NCBI GenBank assembly: GCA_036501185.1
Contig: DASYAU010000013.1
Location: 4,421-68,420 of the forward strand
Length of the DNA: 64,000 nucleotides
DNA from: Korobacter sp036501185
GTDB taxonomy: Bacteria; Acidobacteriota; Terriglobia; Terriglobales; Acidobacteriaceae
Direction: 5' to 3'
The notes below the pieces were generated by a model. That model was given only the letters and a program-made list of their open reading frames with translations. It was not told the DNA's origin and ran no database searches. The translations under genes and the position numbers were made by a program. Shown here piece by piece: positions 10,401 to 18,796 of the stretch (within the stretch, counting starts at the first letter, position 1; every line of letters begins with the position of its first letter).

Positions 10401-11517
10401 GGGCATTTCCTACGTCGATATGCCGAACGGCCTGAGCGACCTCAACGGTTCCTTCGTCTTCAATGAAAACCGTCTTCAGGTCGAGAAACTTACCGCGCAC
10501 ACGGGCGGCGGCGATCTCAACGTTGCCGGTTTCATCGCTTACGGGCGCACCGTCAGTTTCAACCTCACAGCCACTGGTAAAGACGTCCGCATCCGCTATC
10601 CCGAAGGAGTCAGCGCCAACGGTGATGCCGACCTGCGCTTGGCTGGCACTCTCAAGAACGCGACGCTTTCCGGCCAGGTCACGATCAACAAGTTCGGTCT
10701 GAACCCACGCTTCGACTTCGCTTACTACCTCACGCGCTCCCGCCAGATCCCGGCCACTCCTAACCCCGAATCGCCGCTGAACAATTTGCATTTTGACGTG
10801 CACGTGGTCTCTGCCCCTGAGTTGCAAGTGCAAACCTCGCTTGCGCGCCTCACCGGCGACGTCGACCTCCGCGTGCGCGGCAGCGCCATGCGTCCCGCTG
10901 TCCTAGGCCGCATTACAATCGTCGAAGGGGACGTAACTTTCAATGGAACGAAGTATCGCCTCGATCGCGGCGATATCCTCTTCAGCAACCCATCGAAGAT
11001 CGATCCGATCCTCGATCTCGAAGCCTCAGCGCGCGTTAGCGACTACGACATCTCCATCGGCCTGCACGGCACCGTCGACAAGCTGAACACCACCTATCGC
11101 TCCGATCCGCCCTTGCCTACCGCTGACGTCTTCGCCCTGCTCGCCTTCGGCCGCACCAGCGATGTCTCCTATACCTCGCCGCAAAGCAACGCTTACACCG
11201 AGTCCGCTTCCAGCGCCGTGCTTGGTTCGGCGTTGAATGCCGCTGTGAGCAGCCGTGTGCAAAAGCTCTTCGGCGCCAGCCGCATCAAGATCGATCCTGA
11301 GGTCGGCGGGGCAGAGAATAACCCCAACGCGCGCATCACCGTCGAACAGCAGGTTTCCGGAAACATCACTCTGACCTACATCACCAACCTGGCGCAGTCA
11401 GCCCAGCAGGTCATTCAATTCCAATACAATGTGAATCGCAACGTTTCCATCGTCGGTGTTCGCGACGAATACGGTGTCATAGGATTTGAGGTGCAGATCC
11501 GGCAGAGGAAACGTTGA
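7417..11517 (+). CDS. tamB: TamB-family translocation/assembly protein (AsmA-like)
   Basis: A 1366-residue protein anchored by one N-terminal membrane segment (about residues 16-38) after a basic R-R-T-R-R-I-R-R-Q run. A very long, beta-rich, repetitive periplasmic part follows, as expected for an elongated lipid-conducting groove. The last 330 residues carry the TamB C-terminal (DUF490) signature, including G-D-V-T-F-N-G-T and the F-A-L-L-A-F-G-R segment. TamB pairs with TamA, or with BamA in diderms lacking TamA; the gene order here fits such a pair. It starts 5 bp after the SurA-like gene and uses ATG 7417. Confidence 0.93.
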   Translation: MDDVERQRRTRRIRRQVVYGSLVLLAFVCAAWYFTSDSFREYIRHRLTVQLEDATGGRVEIGRIQWNLARLRVQVESLTIHGLEGPADPPLLHVNRIDARLRLTSLIGRRVNFRALDLDSPSINLIVYPDGRTNQPSPRVSAWRSRRSLLDPLFEVSVRRFSVKNGLLRINEQKTPFDFFASDLGASIGYQSSPECYTGAVQIGKFDTQWKALRPFSATANIQFQLYRNALELRSAKFTSERSELSLDGKLTNFAQPTVSMNYSGKLDLRQLGAVTRVFEFQAGMLEANGQAKYDSLHTDVRGNLQLTEGAWNHPAVHLGGVSGTAAFVLDQDRLQVSQIVANALGGRVNGDLTVMHWNTPPHETRLKPATAKERVREHSMEAREQSAEGKFEFRGLQLDKIAALFATLHLPLSSLHPSGIADGTAELTWAGSPQASELKLDVRAIPGEGQLPVTAHLDGTYSFPDRSMQIAQAEFHTAATHLNATGYFGARSLDLELGLTTANLHEIQPLLESNGLGRLPVQINGEASFQGSVEGRPSLPTINGHLRLADFTTVLLPNAPGKQAELVKALHKKSRAIVVPPVAQAPSGKTVRFHWDSFDGYVTYGPDAASVQGAVLKTGSARFEIAASTTLQDGGFTNASQFRGSTRIRQARMDDLQTLLGINYPITGTVNAELQMSGTRIEPRGSGKLSLVDGTAYGQPLQSLSTDLTFSGREAQFTNFHARSDAAQADGSGSINVSSEHFNFDLRGSNVDLLRVTFLQTPKVKLTGVLAFNAHGSGMLSAPAISGDAVVHNISLGGKHEGDLNISATTHGEQMELTASSQFVTAKLNATGRIRLRDNFDSDITVKFGNVDLQPFLEGIARGHSSIDGSFHVTGPLRYPAKLDARLEIPRYESEVETVVLHNSGPIVASYHDGVAHLESLRLTGDATDLSSSGTVQLVDGQAINMRADGRANLKLLQSFNPEIVSYGQTSVSVQVGGSMHDPALRGRITIEHAGISYVDMPNGLSDLNGSFVFNENRLQVEKLTAHTGGGDLNVAGFIAYGRTVSFNLTATGKDVRIRYPEGVSANGDADLRLAGTLKNATLSGQVTINKFGLNPRFDFAYYLTRSRQIPATPNPESPLNNLHFDVHVVSAPELQVQTSLARLTGDVDLRVRGSAMRPAVLGRITIVEGDVTFNGTKYRLDRGDILFSNPSKIDPILDLEASARVSDYDISIGLHGTVDKLNTTYRSDPPLPTADVFALLAFGRTSDVSYTSPQSNAYTESASSAVLGSALNAAVSSRVQKLFGASRIKIDPEVGGAENNPNARITVEQQVSGNITLTYITNLAQSAQQVIQFQYNVNRNVSIVGVRDEYGVIGFEVQIRQRKR

Positions 11518-11542
11518 GCGTCTGCATCTTTTATAAAAGCGA

Positions 11543-12214
11543 GTGGCAGCCAATCCAAATTCGGACCCGCGCGCAGTCGATCGTGCGCGCATGGTGGAAG
11601 AGCAGCTTCGTCAACGCGGCGTTCACGACCAACTCGTGCTCAGTGCGATGGGCACCGTTCCACGGGAAGAGTTCGTTGTCGATCGCTACCGCAGCGACGC
11701 CTACGCCGACCATCCGTTGCCCATCCCGCTAGGACAAACCGTCTCACAGCCATTCATTGTGGCGCGCATGATCGAAGCCGCCGCCCTGAAACCCGGCAAC
11801 ACCGTATTAGAGGTTGGTACCGGGACCGGCTACGAGGCCGCTATTCTTGCGCAGATTGGCGCCAGGGTCTTCACCATCGAACGCCACGCGGAACTCGCGG
11901 CCCTCGCCCGTCTTTATCTCGTCGCCTTGAAATATGAAAGCGTTGCGGTAATCACCGGTGACGGAAGTGAAGGGTATCCCGCCGAAGCCCCGTTTGACGC
12001 CATTATCGTCGCCGCAGCGGTGCCCGACATTCCTCCCGCGCTCTTCGAACAACTCGCCGAAGGCGGACGTCTCGTCATCCCCATCGGGCCGCCCGACCTC
12101 CAGGTGCTCTATCTCGTTCGTAAAGTGAACGAACGCCGGGTGACCGTTCGGCTCGAGGATTGCCGTTTCGTTCCGCTCATCGGCAAGCAGGGTTTCAGTC
12201 CAGCAAAACCGTGA
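11543..12214 (+). CDS. pcm: Protein-L-isoaspartate O-methyltransferase
   Basis: A 223-residue SAM-dependent methyltransferase that methylates L-isoaspartyl residues so they can revert to aspartate. SAM-binding motif I is V-L-E-V-G-T-G-T-G-Y (88-97); the preceding L-G-Q-T-V-S-Q-P segment (63-70) is the family hallmark. The GTG start at 11543 gives 16 extra residues before M17 (ATG 11591), which is an equally plausible start. Last gene of the bamA-surA-tamB run, 25 bp after tamB, and it converges tail-to-tail with the next gene with no intervening base. Confidence 0.92.
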   Translation: MAANPNSDPRAVDRARMVEEQLRQRGVHDQLVLSAMGTVPREEFVVDRYRSDAYADHPLPIPLGQTVSQPFIVARMIEAAALKPGNTVLEVGTGTGYEAAILAQIGARVFTIERHAELAALARLYLVALKYESVAVITGDGSEGYPAEAPFDAIIVAAAVPDIPPALFEQLAEGGRLVIPIGPPDLQVLYLVRKVNERRVTVRLEDCRFVPLIGKQGFSPAKP

Positions 12215-12481
12215 TCAACGTACGTTGTTGTCGTGCACTTCGGCCGCCATCCGCAACTCATCGGCAGCCTGCTTCAGCAGGTTCTTCGCGTTTTCAGCGT
12301 GCCCTCCCATGTCTCCGCCATTCGCCCGCTGTGCGTCCATGACCTTGTCATAAGCCATGTGGCAATACCGCTGGGCTGCGGCGATGTTCGGGTTCACCCG
12401 CGGATTCACTCCCTGGCCAATCGCCAGCCCGCCAAAGAACAGGGCTGTGCCCGCTACTCCAATCTGCAACTTGCGTTTCAT
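12215..12481 (-). CDS. Small secreted protein of unknown function
   Basis: An 88-residue protein with a signal peptide (residues 1-22, G-L-A-I-G-Q). The mature part holds an amphipathic helical region with N-I-A-A-A-Q-R-Y-C-H and later L-L-K-Q-A-A-D-E-L-R-M-A-A-E, which resembles small periplasmic helical-bundle proteins. A single Cys is present. Its stop codon directly abuts that of pcm. Not recognised as a named family; a good start and signal peptide support a real gene. Confidence 0.75.
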   Translation of the reverse strand: MKRKLQIGVAGTALFFGGLAIGQGVNPRVNPNIAAAQRYCHMAYDKVMDAQRANGGDMGGHAENAKNLLKQAADELRMAAEVHDNNVR

Positions 12482-12540
12482 GGTTCTCCTCCTGGATGGA
12501 TATCTTCTTCGATAGGCCGCGTGCGCGCTAGGGTTGGAAC

Positions 12541-12574
12541 AAAAAATGAGAGGCGGGAATTTTTATCCCGCCTC
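12541..12574 (-). terminator. Rho-independent terminator of the fadN-fadA-fadE operon
   Basis: A 9-bp GC-rich stem (12550-12558 with 12566-12574) with a 7-nt loop, followed on the minus strand by T6 (A6 at 12541-12546). It lies 23 bp after the fadE stop codon. Confidence 0.88.
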
Positions 12575-12596
12575 CGTTACCTCAGGGAGTTAACTT

Positions 12597-14390
12597 TCAG
12601 AACGCGTATTTGTTGGCGTCGAGTACCTTCTGCGCCACCCGCTGCTGCAGCGCGATCACTTTCACCGGCTCCTGCTTCACCAGTCGGCGCAGGATCATCA
12701 GTTGGGTGCGCAGCATGTCGCCCTCAGCCACGGCGGCCATTACCTTTTTCGCCGCAGCTTCAACTCGGCCGATTGCGCCGGCAAGATAGATCTGGGTCAT
12801 CGCCGTCGCCAGCTCCGCTTCTTTCTCGCCCTTGGACTCAATCAGTTTTACAGTGCGGAGCACCGCCGACTCCATCGCAAACGTCTCGATGATGATATCG
12901 GCAATCGCGCCCATCACTTCCTGCTGATTGACCAGGTCCTGCATATACTTCTGCGAAGCCGCCCCCGCTACCAGCAACCCGATCTTCTTGGCATTGCCGA
13001 CAACCGTCCGCTCCGCTGCAAGATGCCCTTCGATCTCCTCGGTCGACGGTCCAGCCAGCACCTCGTCCATCACCTTCTTGATGGCCGGCAGCAGCGCGAG
13101 CTGTCCGCTCATCGCACGCTTCATCAGGAAGCCCGTGATGATCATGCGGTTGATCTCGTTTGTGCCTTCGAAGATCCGGTTCACACGCGAATCGCGATAG
13201 GCCCGCTCTGCCGGATACTCTTCCACGAAGCCGTAGCCTCCATACACCTGCACGGTCTCGTCCACCACCATGTCGAGCAGTTCCGATGCCCAGACCTTGA
13301 TGATTGAGCACTCCACCGCGTACTCCTCAATGGCCTTACGCATCTCCTTCGACTCGTCAGCATGCCCCTTCTCAACCTCGGAGAGAGCCAAGTCCATCAT
13401 GCCGACGGTGCGATACACCATCGCTTCGCCCGTGTAGATGCCCGCAGCCATCTGCGCCAGCTTCTCGCGGATCAGCCCAAAGTCCGCGATGACTTTGCCG
13501 AACGCCTTGCGCTGCTTTGCGTAACCAATCGCATTTGCCAACGAATTTCGCGCACCACCCACGCATGCCGCGCCTAGCTTGAATCGTCCAATGTTCAGGA
13601 TGTTGAACGCGATGATGTGCCCCTTGCCGATTTCGCCCAGAACATTCTCCAGCGGCACCTGGCAGTCGTTCAGGATCAGCGGCGCAGTCGACGACCCGCG
13701 GATGCCCAGCTTCTTTTCTTCCGCTCCAACCGAAAAGCCGGGGAAGTCTTTCTCCACGATGAACGCCGTGAACTTTTCGCCATCCACCTTCGCGAACACA
13801 ATGAACAGATCGGCGAAGTGAGCATTAGTGATCCACATCTTCTCGCCGTTCAGCACGTAGTGCTTACCGTCCCCCGCCAGTACCGCCTTGGTACGCGGGT
13901 TCATCGCATCCGAAGCGCTGCTGCTCTCGCTCAGCGCATACGCGCCAATGATCTCGCCACTCGCCAGCCGAGGCAGGTACTTCTTCTTCTGCTCCTCGGT
14001 GCCGAAGTACACAATGGGCAGCGTGCCAATGCCGCTGTGCGCACCATAGCTCACGGAAAAGCTGCCGCATTTTGCAATCCGGTCGGCAATCAGCGCCGAC
14101 GAAACTTTGTCCATCTCCGAGCCGCCGTATTCGCTCGGAACATCGGCGTTGGTCAGGCCCGCCTCGCTGGCTTTCTTCAGCAGTTCGCGCGTGACTTCCC
14201 AGTCCTTGTGCTCGATCTTCTCAATCGCCGGGACGATCTCGTTGTTCGCGAAATCCTCCGCGAGCTTGGCGACCATCAACTGGTCTTCATTGAAATCCTC
14301 GGGCGTAAAGACGTTCTCGAGCTTGTGCTCTTCGAGCAAAAAGCTCCCGCCGACTGTACGCTGTTTCGAAACCGATGCGGTTGTTGCCAT
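12597..14390 (-). CDS. fadE: Acyl-CoA dehydrogenase (FadE type, long form)
   Basis: A 597-residue flavoprotein catalysing the first step of beta-oxidation (acyl-CoA to trans-2-enoyl-CoA, electrons to ETF). The FAD-binding Y-A-L-S-E segment and the W-I-T-N-A-H motif are present, as is the C-terminal E-G-T-N-E-I-N-R segment. The C-terminal part runs about 170 residues past the classical ~385-residue enzyme, as in Bacillus FadE (about 594 residues) and VLCAD-type enzymes. Third gene of a minus-strand run fadN-fadA-fadE identical in order to the Bacillus subtilis operon, but separated from fadA by a 542-bp GxxExxY element. Confidence 0.95.
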   Translation of the reverse strand: MATTASVSKQRTVGGSFLLEEHKLENVFTPEDFNEDQLMVAKLAEDFANNEIVPAIEKIEHKDWEVTRELLKKASEAGLTNADVPSEYGGSEMDKVSSALIADRIAKCGSFSVSYGAHSGIGTLPIVYFGTEEQKKKYLPRLASGEIIGAYALSESSSASDAMNPRTKAVLAGDGKHYVLNGEKMWITNAHFADLFIVFAKVDGEKFTAFIVEKDFPGFSVGAEEKKLGIRGSSTAPLILNDCQVPLENVLGEIGKGHIIAFNILNIGRFKLGAACVGGARNSLANAIGYAKQRKAFGKVIADFGLIREKLAQMAAGIYTGEAMVYRTVGMMDLALSEVEKGHADESKEMRKAIEEYAVECSIIKVWASELLDMVVDETVQVYGGYGFVEEYPAERAYRDSRVNRIFEGTNEINRMIITGFLMKRAMSGQLALLPAIKKVMDEVLAGPSTEEIEGHLAAERTVVGNAKKIGLLVAGAASQKYMQDLVNQQEVMGAIADIIIETFAMESAVLRTVKLIESKGEKEAELATAMTQIYLAGAIGRVEAAAKKVMAAVAEGDMLRTQLMILRRLVKQEPVKVIALQQRVAQKVLDANKYAF

Positions 14391-14392
14391 CC

Positions 14393-14829
14393 TTACGTCC
14401 TCGCTTTTTCAACCACAGAGGTCACAGAGGTCTCTGGGGTTTTGAAATCCTGATTAATGAATCGCTTGATTCCGTCTTTCAAATGCAACTCATGAAAATT
14501 GATGATCAGCCCCACTGGTTTCCCACTCCGCTTTAAAAAGGACATCAATTGCGCGTGGTGCACCGTGTAACCCTGTCACACGCCTTCAATTCCACAATCA
14601 CGGTCTCGTTCACAACCAAATCAAGCCGATAGCCGAGATCTAATCGAATTCCGTCATACTCCACCGGAAGACCAACCTGTACCTGAACCTCAAATCCAGA
14701 CTTGCCTAATTCATGGGCAACGCACGCTTCGTAAGCACTCTCAAGCAATCCCGGCCCAAGCACCGAATGCACCTTCATAGCGCATCCGATAATCGCGCCT
14801 GTTATTTCATTGACCTCTGAAATCTCCAT
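14393..14829 (-). pseudogene. GxxExxY-family protein gene, frameshifted
   Basis: The first frame encodes 94 residues with the family signature G27-L-L-E30-S-A-Y33, then D-L-V-V-N-E-T-V-I-V-E-L-K-A-C-D-R-V, where it shifts into T-R-C-T-T-R-N and stops. The expected continuation (T-V-H-H-A-Q-L-M-S-F-L-K, later G-L-I-I-N-F-H-E-L) is intact in another frame from 14566 down to a stop at 14393. One base lost (or two gained) at about 14566-14571 explains this. GxxExxY proteins are small nuclease-like proteins of unproven function, often in many copies per genome. It lies inside a cassette bounded by inverted 20-bp repeats between fadA and fadE. A sequencing error would restore a normal protein of about 144 residues. 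Confidence 0.85.
14411..14430 (+). repeat. Dispersed 20-bp repeat, copy 1
   Basis: AACCACAGAGGTCACAGAGG. Internally it is a tandem of CACAGAGG. It forms the left end of the GxxExxY cassette and encodes the T-S-V-T-S-V-V tail in the shifted frame. Confidence 0.85.
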
Positions 14830-14932
14830 GTCCTCCGTGACCTCCAGGTTTGTTTCTACCTTTTGCCACCGAGAACATCTATCCCAGCTAAGTACTCCCT
14901 CCAGGCATCACGAAGCCAAGAACCCTCTGATT

Positions 14933-14952
14933 CCTCTGTGCCCTCTGTGGTT
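14933..14952 (-). repeat. Dispersed 20-bp repeat, copy 2
   Basis: Minus strand reads AACCACAGAGGGCACAGAGG. It overlaps the fadA stop codon (14951-14953) by two bases and forms the right end of the GxxExxY cassette. Confidence 0.85.
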
Positions 14953-16129
14953 AAGAAAGATTTTCGAATATGCCCGCAGCGCCCATCCCGCCGCCCACGC
15001 ACATCGTCACGAGGCCATACTTGCCCTTGCGCCGTTTGAGCTCTCGTATGATCGTCGCCGTCAGTTTCGCGCCCGTGCAACCCAGGGGATGCCCCAATGC
15101 GACCGCCCCGCCGTTCACGTTGATCTTCGCCGGATCCAGCCCAGCTTCCTTGATCACGGCCAGCGACTGCGCCGCGAACGCTTCGTTCAACTCGAACACA
15201 TCAATGTCCTCAAGCTTCAGTCCCGCCAACTTCAGCGCCTTTGGGATCGCATATACCGGCCCAATCCCCATCTCCTCGGGCTTGTACCCCGCGGTTGCGA
15301 AGGCCACGAACCTCACCAGCGGCTTGATGCCGAGAGCGTTCGCGCGCTCGGCCGACATCACTACCGCCGCCGCAGCACCATCCGACATCTGTGACGAATT
15401 TCCCGCCGTCACCGTACCTTTCACATGGAAGGCCGGTCTTAACGCACTCAGCGCTTCCATCGTCGTGTCCGCGCGCGGACCTTCGTCCACCTTGAACACA
15501 ATCTCCTGACGCTTCGGCTTCGACCCATTCGGCGTGGTGAAGCTCACCGGCACCGGCACGATTTCGTCCTCGAACCGTCCCGCCTGGATCGCAGCCATCG
15601 CCTTCTTGTGGCTGTTCAGCGAAAACTCGTCAGCCATTTCGCGCGTGATCCCGTATTTCTGAGCAAGCCGCTCCGCCGTCAATCCCATCGAGAGATACGC
15701 ATCGGGATAGCTGGCCGCGAGCCCCGGATTCGCCGTGAACTTATGTCCTCCCATCGGCACCATCGTCATGCTCTCGGTGCCGCCCGCCACGATCACATCC
15801 GCGCCGCCCATTGCGATCCTGTCCGCGGCGATCGCAATTGCCTGCAAGCCCGACGAGCAGAACCGATTGATCGTCATGGCCGAGCATTCCACCGGCAGCC
15901 CCGCGAGCAGGGAAGCGATCCGCGCGACGTTCATGCCCTGTTCGGCTTCAGGCATGGCGCAGCCCATGATCACGTCTTCAATCTCGCGCACATCGACTTG
16001 CGGCACGCGCTCCAGCGCGCCCTTGATCGCCACCGCCGCCAGGTCATCCGGCCGCGTCGTCCGCAGCGTCCCTTTGTAAGCCTTGCCAACCGCCGTCCGG
16101 ACGGCCGATACAATCACCACATCGCGCAT
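14951..16129 (-). CDS. fadA: Acetyl-CoA acyltransferase (thiolase)
   Basis: A 392-residue thiolase that cleaves 3-ketoacyl-CoA with CoA to acetyl-CoA and a shortened acyl-CoA. The nucleophile C91 sits in N-R-F-C-S-S-G; the G-G-A-V-A-L-G-H-P-L-G-C-T-G-A motif and the C-terminal C-V-G-G-G-M-G motif supply the His and second Cys of the active site. It starts 5 bp downstream of fadN, so the two are co-transcribed. Its TAA stop shares bases with the end of the inserted repeat, so the insertion just spared the reading frame. Confidence 0.95.
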   Translation of the reverse strand: MRDVVIVSAVRTAVGKAYKGTLRTTRPDDLAAVAIKGALERVPQVDVREIEDVIMGCAMPEAEQGMNVARIASLLAGLPVECSAMTINRFCSSGLQAIAIAADRIAMGGADVIVAGGTESMTMVPMGGHKFTANPGLAASYPDAYLSMGLTAERLAQKYGITREMADEFSLNSHKKAMAAIQAGRFEDEIVPVPVSFTTPNGSKPKRQEIVFKVDEGPRADTTMEALSALRPAFHVKGTVTAGNSSQMSDGAAAAVVMSAERANALGIKPLVRFVAFATAGYKPEEMGIGPVYAIPKALKLAGLKLEDIDVFELNEAFAAQSLAVIKEAGLDPAKINVNGGAVALGHPLGCTGAKLTATIIRELKRRKGKYGLVTMCVGGGMGAAGIFENLS

Positions 16130-16134
16130 ATTTT

Positions 16135-18555
16135 CTAGTTCCTCAACGGCTTTCCCGTCTTCAACGTGAACTGAATCCGTTCCTGCGTCTTCTTCTCACC
16201 GCACAGCGACTTGAAGCCCTCGCGCTCGAGATCGAGCAGATACTGTTCGCTCACCAGTGTGCCCGGCGAGACCGCGCCGCCGCAGAGCACCTCTGCGACC
16301 TTGTTGCCGATCTTCACTTCGTGATCGGTAATGAACTCACCCTGCCGCATGATGTGCACGCCCACCTTCAACGTCGCGAGAATGCTCTCGCCCGGCGCAG
16401 TCACATCGCTGCGCATCACCGGCGGTTGATAGCCCTCGCGTACCATCTCCAGCGCCTTGGCTTTCGCATCGGCGAGAATGCGTTCGCGGTTCATGATGAT
16501 GTTGTCGTCGCGATGCAGGAAGCCGAGTCCCTTCGCCTCCACCGCCGACGTCGAGACCTTCGCCATGGCAATCGTCTCGAACGCCTTCTTCATCGCCTCC
16601 ATCATCTCGACCGATTCGCCGCGCCCATCCGGCCGGATGTTCTGCGCAGCATCGACCGCGCGCAGCGTCATCTCCTTGCAGCCGCCGCCGCCGGGCAGCA
16701 ACCCGACGCCGACTTCCACCAGCCCGCAATAAAGTTCCGCATGCGGCTGTCGCGCCGGCGAGTGCAGCACGATCTCGCAGCCTCCACCCAGCGTCATCCC
16801 GAACGGCGCCGTCACCACCGGCTTCTGTGAGAACTTGATCGCCTGTGTCATGTTCTGGAACTGGCGGATCATCATGTCCACCTCGTCCCACTCCTGCTCC
16901 TGCACGGCCATCAGCAGCATCATGATGTTCGCGCCCACCGAGAAGTTCCCGGCATCGCTGGTAATCACGAATGCGTCAAAGTGATCGCCCGCACCGCCCG
17001 GCTTCAGCGTCGATGTCACCATCTGGATAATGTCGCCGCCCAGCGAGTTCATCTTCGAGTGGAACTCGATGCAGCCCACGCCGTCGCCCAGGTCCACCAG
17101 CGATGCGCCGGCATTCTTCTTCACGACTTTATGCTGTTTCTTCGCGACGGTTACCGACCACACGCCATTCGCGGCCTGAACATCCTTGTACTCGCCGCTC
17201 GCCAAATCGAAATACGCGCGTCCCGAGCGTGCTTTCGGCTGATCGATGTACCAACTCTTATGTCCCGCGCCCAGCAGCTTCTCCACGTTCGCCGGAACTT
17301 TCTTGCCTTCGGCCTTCATGCGGGCCACGGTCTGCTCCACTCCGGCAGCATCCCACAGTTCAAACGGCCCCAGCTCCCAGTTGAAGCCCATGCGCATTGC
17401 AGCATCGATCTCAACCACGGTGTCACTGATCTCAGGAATGCGGTTCGCCGCGTAGGTCCAAAGTTCCGTCAGTGTCGTCCACAAAAACTGCCCAGCCTTG
17501 TCGCCCTTCTGCGGACCTGGGCCATCTAGCCCCAGCAGCGTGCGCAGACGCTCCGGTGTGCTCTCAATGTTCTTCGCTACTTCCAGGGCAGGGAACTTAG
17601 GTTTCGACCGCGGATGATATTCCAGCGTCTTCCAGTCGAGCGCCATCCGCTCTTCGCCCTCCGGCCCTTTCTGCTTCTTGTAGAAGCCGCCCTTGGTCTT
17701 ATCGCCGAGCCACTTGTGCTCCAGCATCTTCTTATAGAAGCCCGGAATCTCCAGATCGCTGCGCTCGTCGGTCACGTTGGACTTCATGTTGCCGACCACG
17801 TGCCCCAGAATGTCGAGCCCCACCAGGTCAATCGTCCGGAAGGTCGCCGACTTCGGCCACCCCACCGCCGATCCTGTCAGCGCATCGATCTCCTCGATCG
17901 ACAGGTCCATCTCCTGCATAACCCGCATCACGTTCAGCACGCTGAACGTGCCAATGCGGTTGCCAATGAAGTTCGGCGTGTCCTTCGCGTGGACAATCCC
18001 TTTACCCAGTCGCACATCGCAGAGATGCGCCACGGCTTCCATAGCCTTCGGATCGGTGTCCGGCGTCGGGATCAGCTCCAGCAGTCGCATGTAGCGCGGC
18101 GGATTGAAGAAGTGCGTGCCGAACCAGTGCCGCCGGAAGTCTTCGCTAAAGCCCTCGCTGATCAGCGCCACCGGCAGCCCGCTGGTGTTGGTCGTAATCA
18201 GCGTCCCCGGCTTGCGCACGGCTTCCACTTTCTTCAGCAGCGCGCGCTTCAGCTCCAGGTTCTCCACCACCGCTTCAATGATCCAGTCGCAGTCGGTGAG
18301 CTTCGCAAGATCGTCTTCGAAGTTGCCAATCGTCACCAGCGTGGCGAGGCCCGGATGGAAAAATGCCGCAGGCTTGGATTTCTTCGCCGCGTCGAGTCCG
18401 GCCTGCGCAACCTTGTTGCGTGCCGCGCCATCGGCGTCCGGTGGAACAATGTCAAAAAGGTAGGAGGGAATTCCGGCGTTTGCGAAGTGAGCGGCGATGC
18501 GGGCACCCATGGTCCCGGCGCCGAGGACGGCTACTCGATCAATACGCTTCAACAT
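16135..18555 (-). CDS. fadN: 3-hydroxyacyl-CoA dehydrogenase / enoyl-CoA hydratase (FadN type)
   Basis: An 806-residue bifunctional enzyme for steps two and three of beta-oxidation. Domain order is dehydrogenase first (NAD loop G12-A-G-T-M-G17, then the C-terminal dehydrogenase domains to about 420) and hydratase/crotonase second (about 480-720, with A-P-F-G-M-T-L-G-G-G-C-E oxyanion-hole segment). This is the order of Bacillus FadN and the reverse of E. coli FadB. First gene of the operon; the leader upstream is about 300 nt and holds a large stem-loop and a FadR-type operator. The ATG start at 18555 immediately precedes the Rossmann strand. Confidence 0.95.
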   Translation of the reverse strand: MLKRIDRVAVLGAGTMGARIAAHFANAGIPSYLFDIVPPDADGAARNKVAQAGLDAAKKSKPAAFFHPGLATLVTIGNFEDDLAKLTDCDWIIEAVVENLELKRALLKKVEAVRKPGTLITTNTSGLPVALISEGFSEDFRRHWFGTHFFNPPRYMRLLELIPTPDTDPKAMEAVAHLCDVRLGKGIVHAKDTPNFIGNRIGTFSVLNVMRVMQEMDLSIEEIDALTGSAVGWPKSATFRTIDLVGLDILGHVVGNMKSNVTDERSDLEIPGFYKKMLEHKWLGDKTKGGFYKKQKGPEGEERMALDWKTLEYHPRSKPKFPALEVAKNIESTPERLRTLLGLDGPGPQKGDKAGQFLWTTLTELWTYAANRIPEISDTVVEIDAAMRMGFNWELGPFELWDAAGVEQTVARMKAEGKKVPANVEKLLGAGHKSWYIDQPKARSGRAYFDLASGEYKDVQAANGVWSVTVAKKQHKVVKKNAGASLVDLGDGVGCIEFHSKMNSLGGDIIQMVTSTLKPGGAGDHFDAFVITSDAGNFSVGANIMMLLMAVQEQEWDEVDMMIRQFQNMTQAIKFSQKPVVTAPFGMTLGGGCEIVLHSPARQPHAELYCGLVEVGVGLLPGGGGCKEMTLRAVDAAQNIRPDGRGESVEMMEAMKKAFETIAMAKVSTSAVEAKGLGFLHRDDNIIMNRERILADAKAKALEMVREGYQPPVMRSDVTAPGESILATLKVGVHIMRQGEFITDHEVKIGNKVAEVLCGGAVSPGTLVSEQYLLDLEREGFKSLCGEKKTQERIQFTLKTGKPLRN

Positions 18556-18796
18556 GCGGTTCTGTCATCACCCCGTACATCGACAACGGTCTATATGCTG
18601 TTGGCCCACATCCGTGCGCAGCTACTCTGGGTTCGATGTTCTAAACCCTTCCCGGCGACGCATGCATTTCGAAATTCCTGCTCAACCCCGTGCTAGGCGC
18701 GGCGGCACACACAGGTGCTCGCGCGGCGTTTTCTCAGTTCTGTCTGCGCTCCAGGCGCCCTATCGCTCAATCGTTAGTTACAACAAGAATCCAGGG

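Larger units (their letters stand above)
14411..14952. mobile_element. GxxExxY cassette bounded by inverted 20-bp repeats
   Basis: The element begins with AACCACAGAGGTCACAGAGG (14411-14430) and ends with the inverse complement, one mismatch (14933-14952). The GxxExxY gene sits between them, with a degenerate third copy near 14827-14848. It is inserted exactly between fadA and fadE: the outer end supplies the last bases of the fadA stop codon. No transposase and no clear target duplication were seen. Mobility is inferred from the inverted ends and from the same repeat elsewhere in the window (40369, 52608). Confidence 0.6.
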
